From contig NC_017956.1 of assembly GCF_000264455.2 (NCBI RefSeq), positions 3,082,001 to 3,146,000 on the forward strand: 64,000 nucleotides of DNA, read 5' to 3'. The position numbers and the translations under genes are program-made. The notes beneath the pieces are model-generated. The model was not told the origin of the DNA, did no database searches, and worked only from the letters and a program-made list of their open reading frames with translations. This document shows positions 8,199-17,799 of this stretch, one piece after another (the first letter of the stretch is position 1; every line of letters begins with the position of its first letter). The stretch comes from Tistrella mobilis KA081020-065 (GTDB lineage: Bacteria > Pseudomonadota > Alphaproteobacteria > Tistrellales > Tistrellaceae).

Positions 8199-9764
8199 TC
8201 ACTCGGCCGCGGCGCGGGCCTCTGCCGGCGGGGTCCAGCGCAGCACCGGCTTGCGGGCGGCGAGCGTCTCGTCGAGACGCCGGCGCGGCGCATAGCGCGG
8301 GGCGGCATGGAAGGCTTCCGCCTCGCCCGCCTTGGCGCGGCGGGCGAGCGAGAGCAGCGCGTCGACCAGCTGGTCCAGCGCCTGCTTCGATTCGGTCTCG
8401 GTCGGCTCGATCAGCATCGCGCCATGCACCACCAGCGGGAAGTACATGGTCATCGGGTGGAAGCCCTCGTCGATCATCGCCTTGGCGAAGTCGAGCGTGC
8501 TGACCCCGGTGCCTTCGAGGAAGCCGTCATCGAACAGGCATTCATGCATGGCGGGGCCGGGGAAGGCCGGGGTCATCTCTTCCGAGAGCCGGGCCATCAG
8601 GTAGTTGGCCGCCAGCACCGCATCGCCCGAAGCCGCATGCAGGCCGTCGCGGCCCAGGCTCTTCATATAGGCGAGCGCCCGGGTGAACATGCCCGCCTGG
8701 CCGAAGAAGGCCTTGAGCCGGCCGACCGCCGGGCCGCCCGGCACGGCTTCGACCGTGTAGCTGCCATCGTCCTGCCGGCGGATCCGCGGACCCGGTGCCA
8801 CATGGGCCAGGCTTTCGGCGAAGACCACCGGGCCCGAGCCCGGGCCGCCGCCGCCATGCGGGGTGGAGAAGGTCTTGTGCAGGTTGATGTGCATGCAGTC
8901 GAAGCCGAGTTCGGCCGGCTTCACCCGCCCGACGATGGCGTTGAAATTGGCGCCGTCGCCGTAGAAATAGGCGCCCACCTCGTGCACCGCATCGGCGATC
9001 ACCTTCACGTCCCGTTCGAACAGGCCGCAGGTGTTGGGGTTGGTCAGCATCACCGCCGCGACATCGGGGCCAAGCGCCGCCTTCAGCGCCGCCACATCGA
9101 CCCGGCCGTCATCGGTGCCCGGAATGCTCTGCACGGTATAGCCGCAGAGCACGGCCGAGGCGGGGTTGGTGCCATGGGCACTGTCGGGCACGATCACGCG
9201 CCTGCGGGCATCGCCGCGGGCGACATGGGCGGCACGGATCGCCATCAGCCCGGCCAGCTCGCCATGGGCGCCGGCGGCAGGGGCCAGCGTCACCTCGGTC
9301 ATGCCGGTCAGCTCGGTCAGCCAGGTGCCCAGCTCGTGCATCATGCCGAGCGCGCCCTGGATGGTGGAAACCGGCTGCAGCGGGTGCAGATCGGCGAAGC
9401 CCGGCATCCGCGCCACCTTTTCGTTCAGGCGCGGATTGTACTTCATCGTGCACGAGCCGAGCGGGAAGAGCCCCGAATCGATCGAGTAGTTCTTCTGCGA
9501 CAGGCGCACGAAATGGCGCACCACCTGCGGCTCGGCCAGGTCGGGCAGGCCGACCGGGGCCTTGCGCACCACACCGCCCAGCCGACTCTTCGTCTCGGGC
9601 ACCGGCGCCAGATCGACGCCGATCCGGCCGGGGGTGCCCTGTTCGAAGATCAGCGGCTCTTCAAGCTGCAGGCCGCGATTGCCGGTCGCGGTTTCCGGGA
9701 TCATCGAGATCTCCGGCGTCTCGTCACGCGAGACCCGGCCCTGGGAACGGTCCATCGCGGTCAT
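8199..9764 (-). CDS. gcvPB: Glycine dehydrogenase (decarboxylating) subunit 2
   Basis: This is the second subunit of a split P-protein of the glycine cleavage system, which decarboxylates glycine and transfers the aminomethyl group to the lipoyl arm of GcvH. The 521-residue length fits the two-subunit form. The PLP lysine is in HINLHKTFSTPHGGGGPG (Lys297), and IDSGLFPLGSCTMKYNP (95-111) is a family hallmark. The ATG overlaps the stop of gcvPA by four bases, indicating translational coupling needed for a heteromeric enzyme. It is the last gene of gcvT-gcvH-gcvPA-gcvPB and is followed by a hairpin terminator. Expression should follow the glycine riboswitch upstream of gcvT. Confidence 0.97.
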   Translation of the reverse strand: MTAMDRSQGRVSRDETPEISMIPETATGNRGLQLEEPLIFEQGTPGRIGVDLAPVPETKSRLGGVVRKAPVGLPDLAEPQVVRHFVRLSQKNYSIDSGLFPLGSCTMKYNPRLNEKVARMPGFADLHPLQPVSTIQGALGMMHELGTWLTELTGMTEVTLAPAAGAHGELAGLMAIRAAHVARGDARRRVIVPDSAHGTNPASAVLCGYTVQSIPGTDDGRVDVAALKAALGPDVAAVMLTNPNTCGLFERDVKVIADAVHEVGAYFYGDGANFNAIVGRVKPAELGFDCMHINLHKTFSTPHGGGGPGSGPVVFAESLAHVAPGPRIRRQDDGSYTVEAVPGGPAVGRLKAFFGQAGMFTRALAYMKSLGRDGLHAASGDAVLAANYLMARLSEEMTPAFPGPAMHECLFDDGFLEGTGVSTLDFAKAMIDEGFHPMTMYFPLVVHGAMLIEPTETESKQALDQLVDALLSLARRAKAGEAEAFHAAPRYAPRRRLDETLAARKPVLRWTPPAEARAAAE

Positions 9765-11125
9765 GCCGAAAGCTCCTCGGTCAGCGCCGAGGCCAGCGCC
9801 TCGACATCCTCGTCGGTGACGAGTTCGGTCACCGCCACCACCAGCAGGTTCTGCAGTGCCGCCGCATCGGCCTCGACGCCGTCGAGCACCGCCGGCGCGA
9901 TGCCCGCCAGAATGCCGCGCGCCGCCAGCCGCTCCACCACCGGTGCCGCCGGCCGCCCCAGATCGAGGGTGAATTCGTTGAAGAAGGTGTCGTTGACCAG
10001 GCTGAGACCCGGCACCGCCGCCAGGCGATCGGCGGCACGACCCGCCAGCGCATGGTTCAGCGCCGCCAGATGCGTCAGCCCCCGCTCACCAAGCATCGCC
10101 AGATGAATGGTGAAGGCCGAGGCGCAGAGACCGGCCGAGGTGCAGATGTTGCTGGTCGCCTTGTCGCGGCGGATGTGCTGCTCGCGGGTCGACAGCGTCA
10201 GCACGAAACCGCGGCGGCCATCGGCATCCACGGTCTCGCCGCAGAGCCGGCCCGGCATCTGGCGGAGGAATTTGGACCGGGTGGCGAAGAGCCCGACGGT
10301 CGGCCCGCCGAAGGTGAGCGCATTGCCGAAGCTCTGGCCCTCGCCGACCACGATATCGGCGCCCATGGCGCCGGGGCTTTCGACCGCGCCCAGCGACACC
10401 GCCTCGGTCACCGCCACGATCAGCAGCGCGCCCTTGGCATGCACCGCCTGGGCCAGCGCCGTCAGGTCGCGGACCTGGCCGAAGAAGCCGGGGTTCTGCA
10501 CGATCACCGCCGCGGTGCCGGCATCGACCCGGGCCGCGACATCATCTTCCGCCATGGGGTCGGCCGGGGCGAGGTCGACCTCGATGCCGGCAAAGCCCAG
10601 CTGGTTCTGCACCACGGCGCGGTAATGGGGATGGACGGAGCCCGCCACCACCACCTTGTTCCGCCGGGTGATCCGCACCGCCATCATGCCGGCCTCGGCC
10701 GCCGCGGTAGAGCCGTCATAGAGCGAGGCATTGGCCACGTCCATGCCGGTCAGCAGGGCCACCTGGGTCTGGAACTCGAACAGGGTCTGCAGGGTGCCCT
10801 GGGCGATTTCCGGCTGGTAGGGGGTGTAGGCGGTCAGGAATTCGGACCGCTGGATCAGATGGTCGACGGCGGCCGGCACATGGTGGCGGTAGAGCCCGCC
10901 GCCCACGAAGAACGGTCCGTCACCGGCGGCCCGGCTCGCCCGGGCATAAGCGGCCATCTCGCGCTCGACCTGAAGCTCGCTCTTGCCCGGCGCCACGGCC
11001 TGGAAGGCCTCGGGGCCGTGCAGCAGACCGGCCGGCACGTCGGAATACAGGGCATCGATCGACGGGGCCCCGATCACGCGGAGCATCTCCGCGCGGTCCT
11101 CACCCGTCAGGGGCAGATAACGCAT
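9761..11125 (-). CDS. gcvPA: Glycine dehydrogenase (decarboxylating) subunit 1
   Basis: This 454-residue protein is the first half of the split glycine decarboxylase, a PLP fold-type I protein that pairs with GcvPB. The N terminus MRYLPLTGEDRAEMLRVIG and the segment YTPYQPEIAQGTLQTLFEFQ are typical of the subunit. I placed the start at ATG 11125, which has GGAG 10 bases upstream; a longer open frame to 11161 would overlap gcvH and is not family-like. It sits 7 bases after the gcvH stop and overlaps gcvPB by four bases. It lacks the catalytic PLP lysine, which is in GcvPB, as expected. Confidence 0.97.
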   Translation of the reverse strand: MRYLPLTGEDRAEMLRVIGAPSIDALYSDVPAGLLHGPEAFQAVAPGKSELQVEREMAAYARASRAAGDGPFFVGGGLYRHHVPAAVDHLIQRSEFLTAYTPYQPEIAQGTLQTLFEFQTQVALLTGMDVANASLYDGSTAAAEAGMMAVRITRRNKVVVAGSVHPHYRAVVQNQLGFAGIEVDLAPADPMAEDDVAARVDAGTAAVIVQNPGFFGQVRDLTALAQAVHAKGALLIVAVTEAVSLGAVESPGAMGADIVVGEGQSFGNALTFGGPTVGLFATRSKFLRQMPGRLCGETVDADGRRGFVLTLSTREQHIRRDKATSNICTSAGLCASAFTIHLAMLGERGLTHLAALNHALAGRAADRLAAVPGLSLVNDTFFNEFTLDLGRPAAPVVERLAARGILAGIAPAVLDGVEADAAALQNLLVVAVTELVTDEDVEALASALTEELSA

Positions 11126-11132
11126 GATGAGA

Positions 11133-11510
11133 TCACTCCAGCTCCGCGATGTAGGACGCATAGGCGTCCTCGTCCATCAGCTCGTCGAGCTGACCGGCAT
11201 CGGTGACGCGGACCTTGAAGAACCAGCCCTCGCCCGCAGGGTCGCTGTTGACCAGGCTCGGGTCGTCGACCACCGCCTGATTGGCTTCGACCACCTCGCC
11301 GTCGATCGGCGCATAGACGTCGCTCGCGGCCTTGACCGATTCGACCACCGCGGCATCGTCGCCGGCGGCCAGAGACCGCCCGACCTCGGGCAGTTCGACG
11401 AACACCACATCGCCCAGCTGTCCCTGGGCGTAATCGGTGATGCCGACGGTTGCAACCTCGCCGTCGAGGTCGATCCATTCATGGTCTTTGGTGAAACGCA
11501 GAGTGCTCAT
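11133..11510 (-). CDS. gcvH: Glycine cleavage system H protein
   Basis: This 125-residue protein is the lipoyl carrier that shuttles the aminomethyl intermediate between P, T and L proteins. The lipoylation site is Lys60 in [14 protein letters not shown], and the opening [13 protein letters not shown] is the usual beta-rich start. The length matches the family. It lies 42 bases after gcvT and 7 bases before gcvPA in the same operon. The L protein is not in this window. Confidence 0.97.
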   Translation of the reverse strand: MSTLRFTKDHEWIDLDGEVATVGITDYAQGQLGDVVFVELPEVGRSLAAGDDAAVVESVKAASDVYAPIDGEVVEANQAVVDDPSLVNSDPAGEGWFFKVRVTDAGQLDELMDEDAYASYIAELE

Positions 11511-11552
11511 GAGGAAGCTCGCTGTTCCCTGATGGGGCGGGAGTGTTGCAGG

Positions 11553-12692
11553 TCAGCGCCGGTAGCGATGCGGCGCGAAAGGCATGGGGGCGACGGTCGC
11601 CGGGCGGGATTTCCCGCGGACGTCGAGGGCAAGGGCGGTGCCGGGGGCGGCCAGATCGGCGCGGACATAAGCCATGGCCACCGGCCCGTCGACGCTGGGG
11701 CCGAAGCCGCCGCTGGTGACACGGCCGACGGTCTCGCCGGTTGCAGGGTCGATCACGTCGGTGCCTTCGCGCGCGATCACCTTGCCCTCGGGGATGAGGC
11801 CGACGCGCTTGCGCGCCGGGCCCTCGGCAAAGGCGGCGGCGATCACCGCCGCCCCGGGATAGCCGGCATCGGCGGTGCGGCGACGCTTCGCGATCGACCA
11901 GCCGAGCCCGGCTTCGACCGGATTGGTCGAGAGGTCGATATCGTGGCCGTAGAGGCAGAGCCCGGCTTCGAGGCGCAGGCTGTCGCGGGCGCCGAGACCG
12001 ATCGGCGCCACCCGCTGGTCGGCCAGCAGCTTGCCGGCCAGGCTTTCCGCCCGATCGGCCGGAACCGAAATCTCGTAGCCGTCCTCGCCGGTATAGCCGG
12101 ACCGGCTGACCAGGCAGGGAATGCCGGCGATGTCGAGCGGCTGCATCGACATGAAGGCCATGTCGGCCGCCGCGGGCGCCAGCGCCGCCAGCACGGCTGC
12201 CGCCTCGGGGCCCTGCAGGGCGAGCAGGGCGCGATCATCCAGGATGTCGAGGCTGTGGCCGGCCGGCAGATGCGCCGCGATATGGGCGAAATCATCGGCC
12301 TTGCAGGCCGCGTTCACCACCAGGAAGACATGGGTGTCGAACCGCGTCGCCATCAGGTCGTCGCGGATGCCGCCGTCATCGGTGGTCAGCTGGGTATAGC
12401 GCATCCGGCCGAGGCCGAGGCCGGTGATGTCGCCCGGCACCAGGTTTTCGAGCGCCGCCGCCGCATCCGGCCCGGTGATCCGTGCCTGGCCCATATGCGA
12501 GACGTCGAACAGCCCCGCATGGGTGCGGGTGTGCAGATGCTCGCCCTTGATGCCCATGGGATACTGGACCGGCATCAGATAGCCCGCAAAGGGCACCATC
12601 TTGCCGCCCTGCGCCAGATGCAGATCGTAAAGCGGGGTCTTGAGAAGATCGGCGGGGGTACCGCCCTGGGTCGGCTGGTCCGGACCGGACAT
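11553..12692 (-). CDS. gcvT: Aminomethyltransferase (glycine cleavage T protein)
   Basis: The T protein takes the aminomethyl group from lipoyl-GcvH, releases ammonia and passes the one-carbon unit to tetrahydrofolate as 5,10-methylene-THF. The predicted protein has 379 residues and typical motifs: KTPLYDLHLAQGGKMVPFAG near the N terminus, FDVSHMGQ, and SGYTGEDGYEI in the middle. I chose ATG 12692 because a GGAG lies nine bases upstream and the protein then starts just before the conserved domain; open frame further upstream runs into the riboswitch. It is the first gene of the gcv operon, about 90 bases after the second glycine aptamer. Confidence 0.96.
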   Translation of the reverse strand: MSGPDQPTQGGTPADLLKTPLYDLHLAQGGKMVPFAGYLMPVQYPMGIKGEHLHTRTHAGLFDVSHMGQARITGPDAAAALENLVPGDITGLGLGRMRYTQLTTDDGGIRDDLMATRFDTHVFLVVNAACKADDFAHIAAHLPAGHSLDILDDRALLALQGPEAAAVLAALAPAAADMAFMSMQPLDIAGIPCLVSRSGYTGEDGYEISVPADRAESLAGKLLADQRVAPIGLGARDSLRLEAGLCLYGHDIDLSTNPVEAGLGWSIAKRRRTADAGYPGAAVIAAAFAEGPARKRVGLIPEGKVIAREGTDVIDPATGETVGRVTSGGFGPSVDGPVAMAYVRADLAAPGTALALDVRGKSRPATVAPMPFAPHRYRR

Positions 12693-12780
12693 CGGGTCGC
12701 TCCGAGAAAACAGGATTGCGGCCGCGCATCTCCCAGGTCCGGCGCCGCCGGTCGATCCGACGTTCCGTCCCCGGAGATGG

Positions 12781-13030
12781 CCCCGCTCTGTCTTCGGACC
12801 TGAAAGATTGTGCGCCGCCATGCCCCCGCGGATGCGGTGGGCCGTCGTCGCACTTACCCCTTCGGTGAGACGCCGCGATCTTCCGCGCCGCCTGCTTTCC
12901 AGAGTGACATTCCCCTGCGGTCCCTGGTGCCTGAGAGTTTACCGGGGCCGGTTGCTCCTTCGGCGGCACTGCCTCGACATTCTCCCGACCATCGACCGGT
13001 CGGGCGTCGCGCAGCGCGCTCTCCCACAGG
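12781..13030 (-). promoter_or_regulatory. Tandem glycine riboswitch upstream of gcvT
   Basis: On the minus strand two consecutive glycine aptamers can be read. The first (about 13026-12897) has GGGAGAG, GCCGAAGGAGCAACC and AAACTCTCAGGCACC followed by AGGGACCG and ACTCTGG. The second (about 12896-12781) has CACCGAAGGGGTAAG and ATCTTTCAGGTCCGAAGACAGAG. These match the conserved cores of the known glycine riboswitch. Placement directly upstream of gcvT is the classical location, where glycine binding turns on glycine cleavage genes. Boundaries are approximate. Confidence 0.93.
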
Positions 13031-13185
13031 GTTCGTCTGTCACGTAGCCTCCGAGCGTGGCCAGGATACACGAGAGGGCCGCAGGGCACAATCCGGCCCG
13101 CAGCCCTCTCGCGTCAACGGATCGCGATCCGGACCGGGATGGTTCCGGCCCGGGCTGCGCGTCCCCCCCGGGTCCTGCTGCCCTC

Positions 13186-13752
13186 TTACCGGCTGTGGCC
13201 GCGCTGGAACTCCAGCTGCTCGCGGTCGAGCTGAAAGCCGATCAGCAGGGCATAGTCGGCACCGGTGCTGGTGCCGGGCAGCGGCACGCGGATGCTGAGC
13301 TCTTCCTTCGACCCGGCCTTCAGCCGGTTGGCCGGGAAGGGCAGATCCGACCGGAAGACCTGCTTGTTCAGGATGGTCTGTTCCCGGTCGGCCACCGCCA
13401 CGTAATAATCGAAGGCGGTTGCGGTGGCATCGGGGGCGGCCGGGCCGCGTTCGGCATCGATCACCACGGTCAGCGCCACATCCAGATAGCGCTTGCCGTC
13501 GTCGGTGTCGGCATCGCAGGTCCATTGGGCATCGGCGATCCGGCCCAGGAAACGCACGCCGGTCACGTCCTTGGCACCCGGTTCGATCTGCACCGCCTGG
13601 GCGGTGTCGCGCAGCACCACCACGCGGGGACAGACCGGCGGCTCGGCGCGCGAGAAGGCGCCGCAGCCGGAGACGACCAGCGCCACACCCGACGCGGCCA
13701 GGGCCAGGGCCGCCCGACGGCGCAGGGCCGCCCGCGTCGTCGTCCTGTTCAT
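13186..13752 (-). CDS. Putative lipoprotein of unknown function
   Basis: I do not recognise a named family. The 188-residue product starts with an Arg-rich segment and a hydrophobic stretch ending in VVSGC, a lipobox with the acylated cysteine at position 30, so it should be an outer- or inner-membrane lipoprotein facing the periplasm. The rest reads as a beta-rich domain (VRFLGRIADAQWTCDADTD, then SIRVPLPG) with two further cysteines. The start is ATG 13752; a GTG at 13791 would place an atypical segment before the signal peptide. It stands alone upstream of the glycine riboswitch, on the same strand but more than 150 bases away. Confidence 0.75.
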   Translation of the reverse strand: MNRTTTRAALRRRAALALAASGVALVVSGCGAFSRAEPPVCPRVVVLRDTAQAVQIEPGAKDVTGVRFLGRIADAQWTCDADTDDGKRYLDVALTVVIDAERGPAAPDATATAFDYYVAVADREQTILNKQVFRSDLPFPANRLKAGSKEELSIRVPLPGTSTGADYALLIGFQLDREQLEFQRGHSR

Positions 13753-13939
13753 TGCCGTTTCGGGACCGGACGCGGAATGGGACTGTGCCACGACGAAGCG
13801 CTCCGTGATCGTTTATCGCCGGATCGCCCGGGGACCGGGCGGCCGGCTGAGACAAGCGCCACTTTATAGCGATGGCGCGCGGGCGCGCAATGCCGCCGCC
13901 CGCGCGTGTCCGCGTCACCTCATAGCCGCGTCATCAAGG

Positions 13940-14209
13940 TCACAATCTTTCGTGACTGCCATCACACATGGGTCCGTCGGCGGTCTGCTTGCAGCCGCAG
14001 AACCAGACCGTGCCGTCCTCTTCGGCCTTCCAGGCCTTGGGGCCGAGCCCGGTGCCCTTGTGGGTGCCGTCGCAGAAAGGCTGTTTCGTGCTCAGCCCGC
14101 AGGAACACCACCAATAGGTCCGCCCCGCCTTCACCGCCACCTCAAAGGGCTCCGCCTGCGCCACCACCGGTGCCGCGGCCGGCGGCGTGGCGTCGTTCTC
14201 CATGGTCAT
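13940..14209 (-). CDS. Double CDGSH iron-sulfur domain protein
   Basis: This 89-residue protein carries two CDGSH-type iron-sulfur motifs: C35-S-C37 with C46-D-G-T-H50, and C71-G-C73 with C82-D-G-S-H86. Each C-X-C-X8-C-X3-H set can ligate a 2Fe-2S cluster by three cysteines and one histidine. No membrane anchor is visible, so it is likely a soluble cytoplasmic redox or iron-sulfur transfer protein. GGGAAGGG lies about 10 bases upstream of the ATG. It is divergent from ispH, itself an iron-sulfur enzyme; a functional link is only speculative. Confidence 0.88.
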   Translation of the reverse strand: MTMENDATPPAAAPVVAQAEPFEVAVKAGRTYWWCSCGLSTKQPFCDGTHKGTGLGPKAWKAEEDGTVWFCGCKQTADGPMCDGSHERL

Positions 14210-14502
14210 GTCTCACCCTTCCCGTCTCTTGCCGGCCGGATCGGCCGATGGGTCGTCATCTCGTGCCTCGGTGCCGCCCCGTCGGCGTGATGCGCGCTTT
14301 GATTGCTTTATTTCCGGGACAAGCATCTATGAGTGTAGTGGCGGAGAATCGCCGCGGGCAAGGGCCGGGATTGGTCTTTCCAGGCAACGGGATGCGTGCG
14401 CATGGTGTTGAACTCGGGCGCCGCCCGTGCCATACCGCACCCTATGCGAGCCCCCCTCCCCGGATCCGCCCGTCGGATCCTTCAGCCCGGAGAGCCGACG
14501 CG

Positions 14503-15483
14503 ATGACCCAGGCGGCCCCGACCTCCCCAGAAGCAGCCACTCCTGCCACGGTGACCATCGTGCTGGCCGAACCCCGCGGTTTCTGCGCCGGGGTCGACCG
14601 GGCGATCCAGATCGTCGAGAGGGCGATCGAACGCTTCGGCGCGCCGGTTTATGTCCGCCACGAGATCGTCCACAACAAGACCGTGGTGCAGGATCTGGCA
14701 GCCAAGGGCGCGGTGTTCGTGGAGGAGCTGGACGAGGTGCCGGACGGGGTGCCGGTGATCTTTTCGGCCCATGGCGTGCCCAAATCGGTGCCGGCCGAGG
14801 CCGCACGGCGGGAGCTGCACGCGATCGACGCCACCTGCCCGCTGGTCTCCAAGGTTCATCGCGAAGCCGAGCGCCATCACGGCGAGGGGCGCCATGTGCT
14901 GCTGATCGGCCATGCCGGCCACCCCGAGGTGATTGGCACCATGGGCCAGCTGCCCGAGGGCGCCGTCGACCTGATCGAGAGCATCGCCGATGCCGAGGCC
15001 TATCAGCCGCCGCGGCTCGGGCTGGAGCTTGCCTTCGCGACCCAGACCACCCTGTCGGTGGCCGACACCTCGGGCATCATCGAAGTGCTGCGCCGCCGCT
15101 TTCCCGAGATTGCCGGCCCCCGGCGCGAGGATATCTGCTATGCCACCACCAACCGCCAGGAGGCCGTCGCCCGCATCGCGGCCGAGGTTCAGGCGGTGCT
15201 GGTGATCGGGGCGCCGAATTCCTCGAACTCCCGCCGGCTGGTCGAAACGGCGGCGGTGTCGGGCTGCGCCAATGCCCGGCTGATCCAGACCGCGGCCGAG
15301 ATCGACTGGTCGCTTCTGGACGGGATCACCCGGATCGGCATCACCGCCGGCGCCTCTGCCCCCGAAGTGCTGGTGGACGAGGTCATCGCGGCCTTCCGCG
15401 CCCGCGGCCCGGTCTCGATCGAACGGGTGACCACGGCCGAGGAACGGGTGGTGTTCAAGCTGCCGCCCGAACTCAATCACTGA
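14503..15483 (+). CDS. ispH: 4-hydroxy-3-methylbut-2-enyl diphosphate reductase
   Basis: IspH (LytB) catalyses the last step of the MEP isoprenoid pathway, reducing HMBPP to IPP and DMAPP with a 4Fe-4S cluster. The 326-residue protein shows the three cluster cysteines: Cys28 in [13 protein letters not shown], Cys112 in [11 protein letters not shown] and Cys212 in [11 protein letters not shown], plus the active-site Thr/Asn region. The start is ATG 14503 with GGAG 11 bases upstream. It leads an ispH-thrB-rnhA cluster that is common in alphaproteobacteria. Confidence 0.97.
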   Translation: MTQAAPTSPEAATPATVTIVLAEPRGFCAGVDRAIQIVERAIERFGAPVYVRHEIVHNKTVVQDLAAKGAVFVEELDEVPDGVPVIFSAHGVPKSVPAEAARRELHAIDATCPLVSKVHREAERHHGEGRHVLLIGHAGHPEVIGTMGQLPEGAVDLIESIADAEAYQPPRLGLELAFATQTTLSVADTSGIIEVLRRRFPEIAGPRREDICYATTNRQEAVARIAAEVQAVLVIGAPNSSNSRRLVETAAVSGCANARLIQTAAEIDWSLLDGITRIGITAGASAPEVLVDEVIAAFRARGPVSIERVTTAEERVVFKLPPELNH

Positions 15484-15566
15484 GCGGTTCCCCCCGGACC
15501 ACCCCCCGCAACCAGAGGAGACGCGCCACGGGATCCGCCCGGGCGCAACAGGAGGCATCGACCGGA

Positions 15567-16532
15567 ATGGCGGTCTATACGGCGGTCGACGACGACGACA
15601 TGCGCGCACTGCTCAGCGGCTATGATATCGGCCCTTTCGAGCGGTTGCAGGGCATCCAGCAGGGGGTGGAGAACTCCAACTGGTTTCTCGACGCCGGCGG
15701 CCGGCGCTACGTGCTGACGGTCTATGAGAAGCGGGTCGACCCCGCGGATCTGCCCTATTTCCTGAACCTGATGGAGCACCTCACCCGGCGCGGCATCCGC
15801 TGCCCGGAACCGGTGCACGACCGGTCGGGCCGGGCGCTGGTGGAACTGGCCGGCAAGCCGGCGGCGATCTTCACCTTCCTGCCCGGCCGCGGCCCCGGCC
15901 GGATCCTGCCCGCCCATTGCCGGGCGCTGGGCACGGCGCTGGCCGAACTGCATCTCGCGACCGCGGATTTCACCGGCCGGCGCCCCAATGCGCTGGCCCT
16001 GCCCGGCTGGCAGGGGCTCGCCGCCCGCATCGGCGGTCGCGCCGACGAGATCGTGCCGGGCCTGGCCGCCGAGATCGCCGACACGCTTGACCGGCTGGCC
16101 ACGGCCTGGCCGGCCGATCTGCCCGCGGGCACGATCCATGCCGACCTCTTCCCCGACAATGTGTTCTACGAGCGGTCGGACCGGGTGTCGGGGCTGATCG
16201 ATTTCTACTTCGCCTGCTCCGACGCCTTCGCCTACGAAATCGCGATCTGCATCAATGCCTGGTGCTTCGAGCCGGACGGGCAGTTCAACGTGACCAAGGC
16301 CCGGCTGATGCTGGGCGCCTATCGCAAGGTCCGGCCGTTCTCGGACGCCGAGCTGGCGGCCCTGCCGCTGCTCTGCGAAGGGGCGGCGCTGCGCTTCCTC
16401 CTCACCCGCGCCTATGACTGGCTGAATCAGGTCGAGGGGGCGCTGGTGAAGCCCAAGGATCCGCTCGAATACCTCCACAAGCTGCGCTTCCACCGCAGCG
16501 TTACGGGACCGGGCGCCTATGGCCTCGACTGA
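15567..16532 (+). CDS. thrB: Homoserine kinase (aminoglycoside-phosphotransferase fold)
   Basis: This 321-residue enzyme phosphorylates homoserine for threonine biosynthesis. It is the ThrB form with a choline/APH kinase fold found in many proteobacteria, not the GHMP form. Landmarks are [13 protein letters not shown] (29-41), the catalytic loop H191-A-D193 in [12 protein letters not shown], and [13 protein letters not shown] 15567 is preceded by AGGAGG about 12 bases upstream. It follows ispH by 83 bases and overlaps rnhA by 14 bases. The next pathway enzyme, ThrC, is encoded on the minus strand at 25065. Confidence 0.93.
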   Translation: MAVYTAVDDDDMRALLSGYDIGPFERLQGIQQGVENSNWFLDAGGRRYVLTVYEKRVDPADLPYFLNLMEHLTRRGIRCPEPVHDRSGRALVELAGKPAAIFTFLPGRGPGRILPAHCRALGTALAELHLATADFTGRRPNALALPGWQGLAARIGGRADEIVPGLAAEIADTLDRLATAWPADLPAGTIHADLFPDNVFYERSDRVSGLIDFYFACSDAFAYEIAICINAWCFEPDGQFNVTKARLMLGAYRKVRPFSDAELAALPLLCEGAALRFLLTRAYDWLNQVEGALVKPKDPLEYLHKLRFHRSVTGPGAYGLD

Positions 16533-16974
16533 CGCACCGAAGAAGATCGTCGAAGCCTTCACCGACGGCGCCTGTTCGGGCAATCCCGGCCCCGGCGGCT
16601 GGGGCGTGCTGCTGCGCTGGGGAGAGCTGGAACGCGAGATGAGCGGCGGCGAGCCGCTCACCACCAACAACCGCATGGAGCTGACCGCGGCGATCGAGGC
16701 GCTGCGCGCGCTGAAACGCCCGACCACGATCCGGATCTGCACCGACAGCACCTATGTGCGCGACGGCATCACCAAATGGATCCATGGCTGGAAGCGCAAC
16801 GGCTGGAAGACCGCATCCAAGGATCCGGTCAAGAACGCCGATCTCTGGCAGGAACTGGACGGGCTGGTCCGCGGCCATACGGTGGAATGGGAATGGGTCC
16901 GCGGCCATGCCGGCCACCCCGAAAACGAACGCGCCGACGCGCTGGCGCGCGCCGGGATTCCGAAGCGGGGTTGA
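16519..16974 (+). CDS. rnhA: Ribonuclease HI
   Basis: RNase HI cleaves the RNA strand of RNA-DNA hybrids. The 151-residue protein has the acidic active site Asp16 ([14 protein letters not shown]), Glu54 ([13 protein letters not shown]), Asp76 (CTDSTYV) and Asp140 (NERADALA), with the basic protrusion [20 protein letters not shown]. Length and motifs fit the E. coli type. The ATG lies inside the 3' end of thrB with a 14-base overlap, so translation is likely coupled. Confidence 0.97.
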   Translation: MASTDAPKKIVEAFTDGACSGNPGPGGWGVLLRWGELEREMSGGEPLTTNNRMELTAAIEALRALKRPTTIRICTDSTYVRDGITKWIHGWKRNGWKTASKDPVKNADLWQELDGLVRGHTVEWEWVRGHAGHPENERADALARAGIPKRG

Positions 16975-16998
16975 CCTCGCCCGAGGGATCTGACGGGT

Positions 16999-17673
16999 TT
17001 ATCGCGTCCCGAACAGCCGGTCGCCGGCATCGCCCAGGCCCGGGCGGATATAGGCGTTTTCGTCCAGGCAGCGGTCGACGGCGGCGACATAGACCTTCAC
17101 CTGCGGATGGGCGCGGGTGAAGACCTCCAGGCCTTCGGGGGCCGCAATCAGGGCCATGAAGCGGATCTGGTCGTCGGCGACGCCATAACGGTTCAGCACC
17201 TCGACCGCATGCACCGCCGAATTGCCGGTGGCGAGCATCGGGTCGACCAGGATGAAAGTCCGACCCTCGGCCTTGGGCAGCTTCACCAGATATTCGACCG
17301 GTTCTTTGGTCTCTTCGTCGCGGTAGAGGCCGACATGGCCGATGCGGGCCGAGGGCATCAGCTCGGTCAGGCCGTCGGCCATGCCGAGGCCGGCGCGCAG
17401 GATCGGCACCACCGCGACCTTCTTGCCCTCGATCACCGGCACGGCCACGCGTTCGAGCGGCGTCTCCAGCTCTTCATGAGTGATCGGCAGGCTGCGGGTG
17501 ATCTCGTAGCCCATCAGCAGGGCGATCTCGCGCAGCAACTGGCGGAAGGTCTTGGTCGAGGTCGCCTGGTTCCGCATATGGCTGAGTTTGTGCAGGATCA
17601 GCGGATGGTCGAGCACATGCAGGTTGGGGAAACGCGCGGCCAGGTCGCGGTGGTCGGTGGTGGTCTTGGTCAT
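16999..17673 (-). CDS. upp: Uracil phosphoribosyltransferase
   Basis: Upp salvages uracil by condensing it with PRPP to UMP. The 224-residue protein contains [13 protein letters not shown] (89-101) and the PRPP-binding loop [12 protein letters not shown] (142-153); the C-terminal [14 protein letters not shown] is also typical. The ATG has GGAG seven bases upstream. It converges on rnhA with 24 bases between stops. Confidence 0.97.
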   Translation of the reverse strand: MTKTTTDHRDLAARFPNLHVLDHPLILHKLSHMRNQATSTKTFRQLLREIALLMGYEITRSLPITHEELETPLERVAVPVIEGKKVAVVPILRAGLGMADGLTELMPSARIGHVGLYRDEETKEPVEYLVKLPKAEGRTFILVDPMLATGNSAVHAVEVLNRYGVADDQIRFMALIAAPEGLEVFTRAHPQVKVYVAAVDRCLDENAYIRPGLGDAGDRLFGTR

Positions 17674-17772
17674 ATGGGCTCCGCGATGGCTGGGCGGGCG
17701 TTGAAAAGATGCCGGTACGGCGATACGGCCGGCACCCGGGACGGGATGCCGGCCGCGCCGCCGATGCGGCAG

Positions 17773-17792
17773 GCGGAGCCCGAAGGCTCCGC
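17773..17792 (-). terminator. Hairpin after the peroxiredoxin gene
   Basis: An 8-bp perfect GC-rich stem (17773-17780 and 17785-17792) with a tetraloop (TTCG on the transcript) starts about eight bases after the peroxiredoxin stop on the minus strand. UUCG tetraloop stems are unusually stable. No T tract follows, so termination strength is uncertain. Confidence 0.6.
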
Positions 17793-17799
17793 GGCAGGA

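Noticed and set aside
14210-14502. Promoter TTGCTT-N17-TCTATG ahead of ispH
   Set aside because: The spacing is right but both hexamers match the consensus poorly, and there is nothing else to support it.
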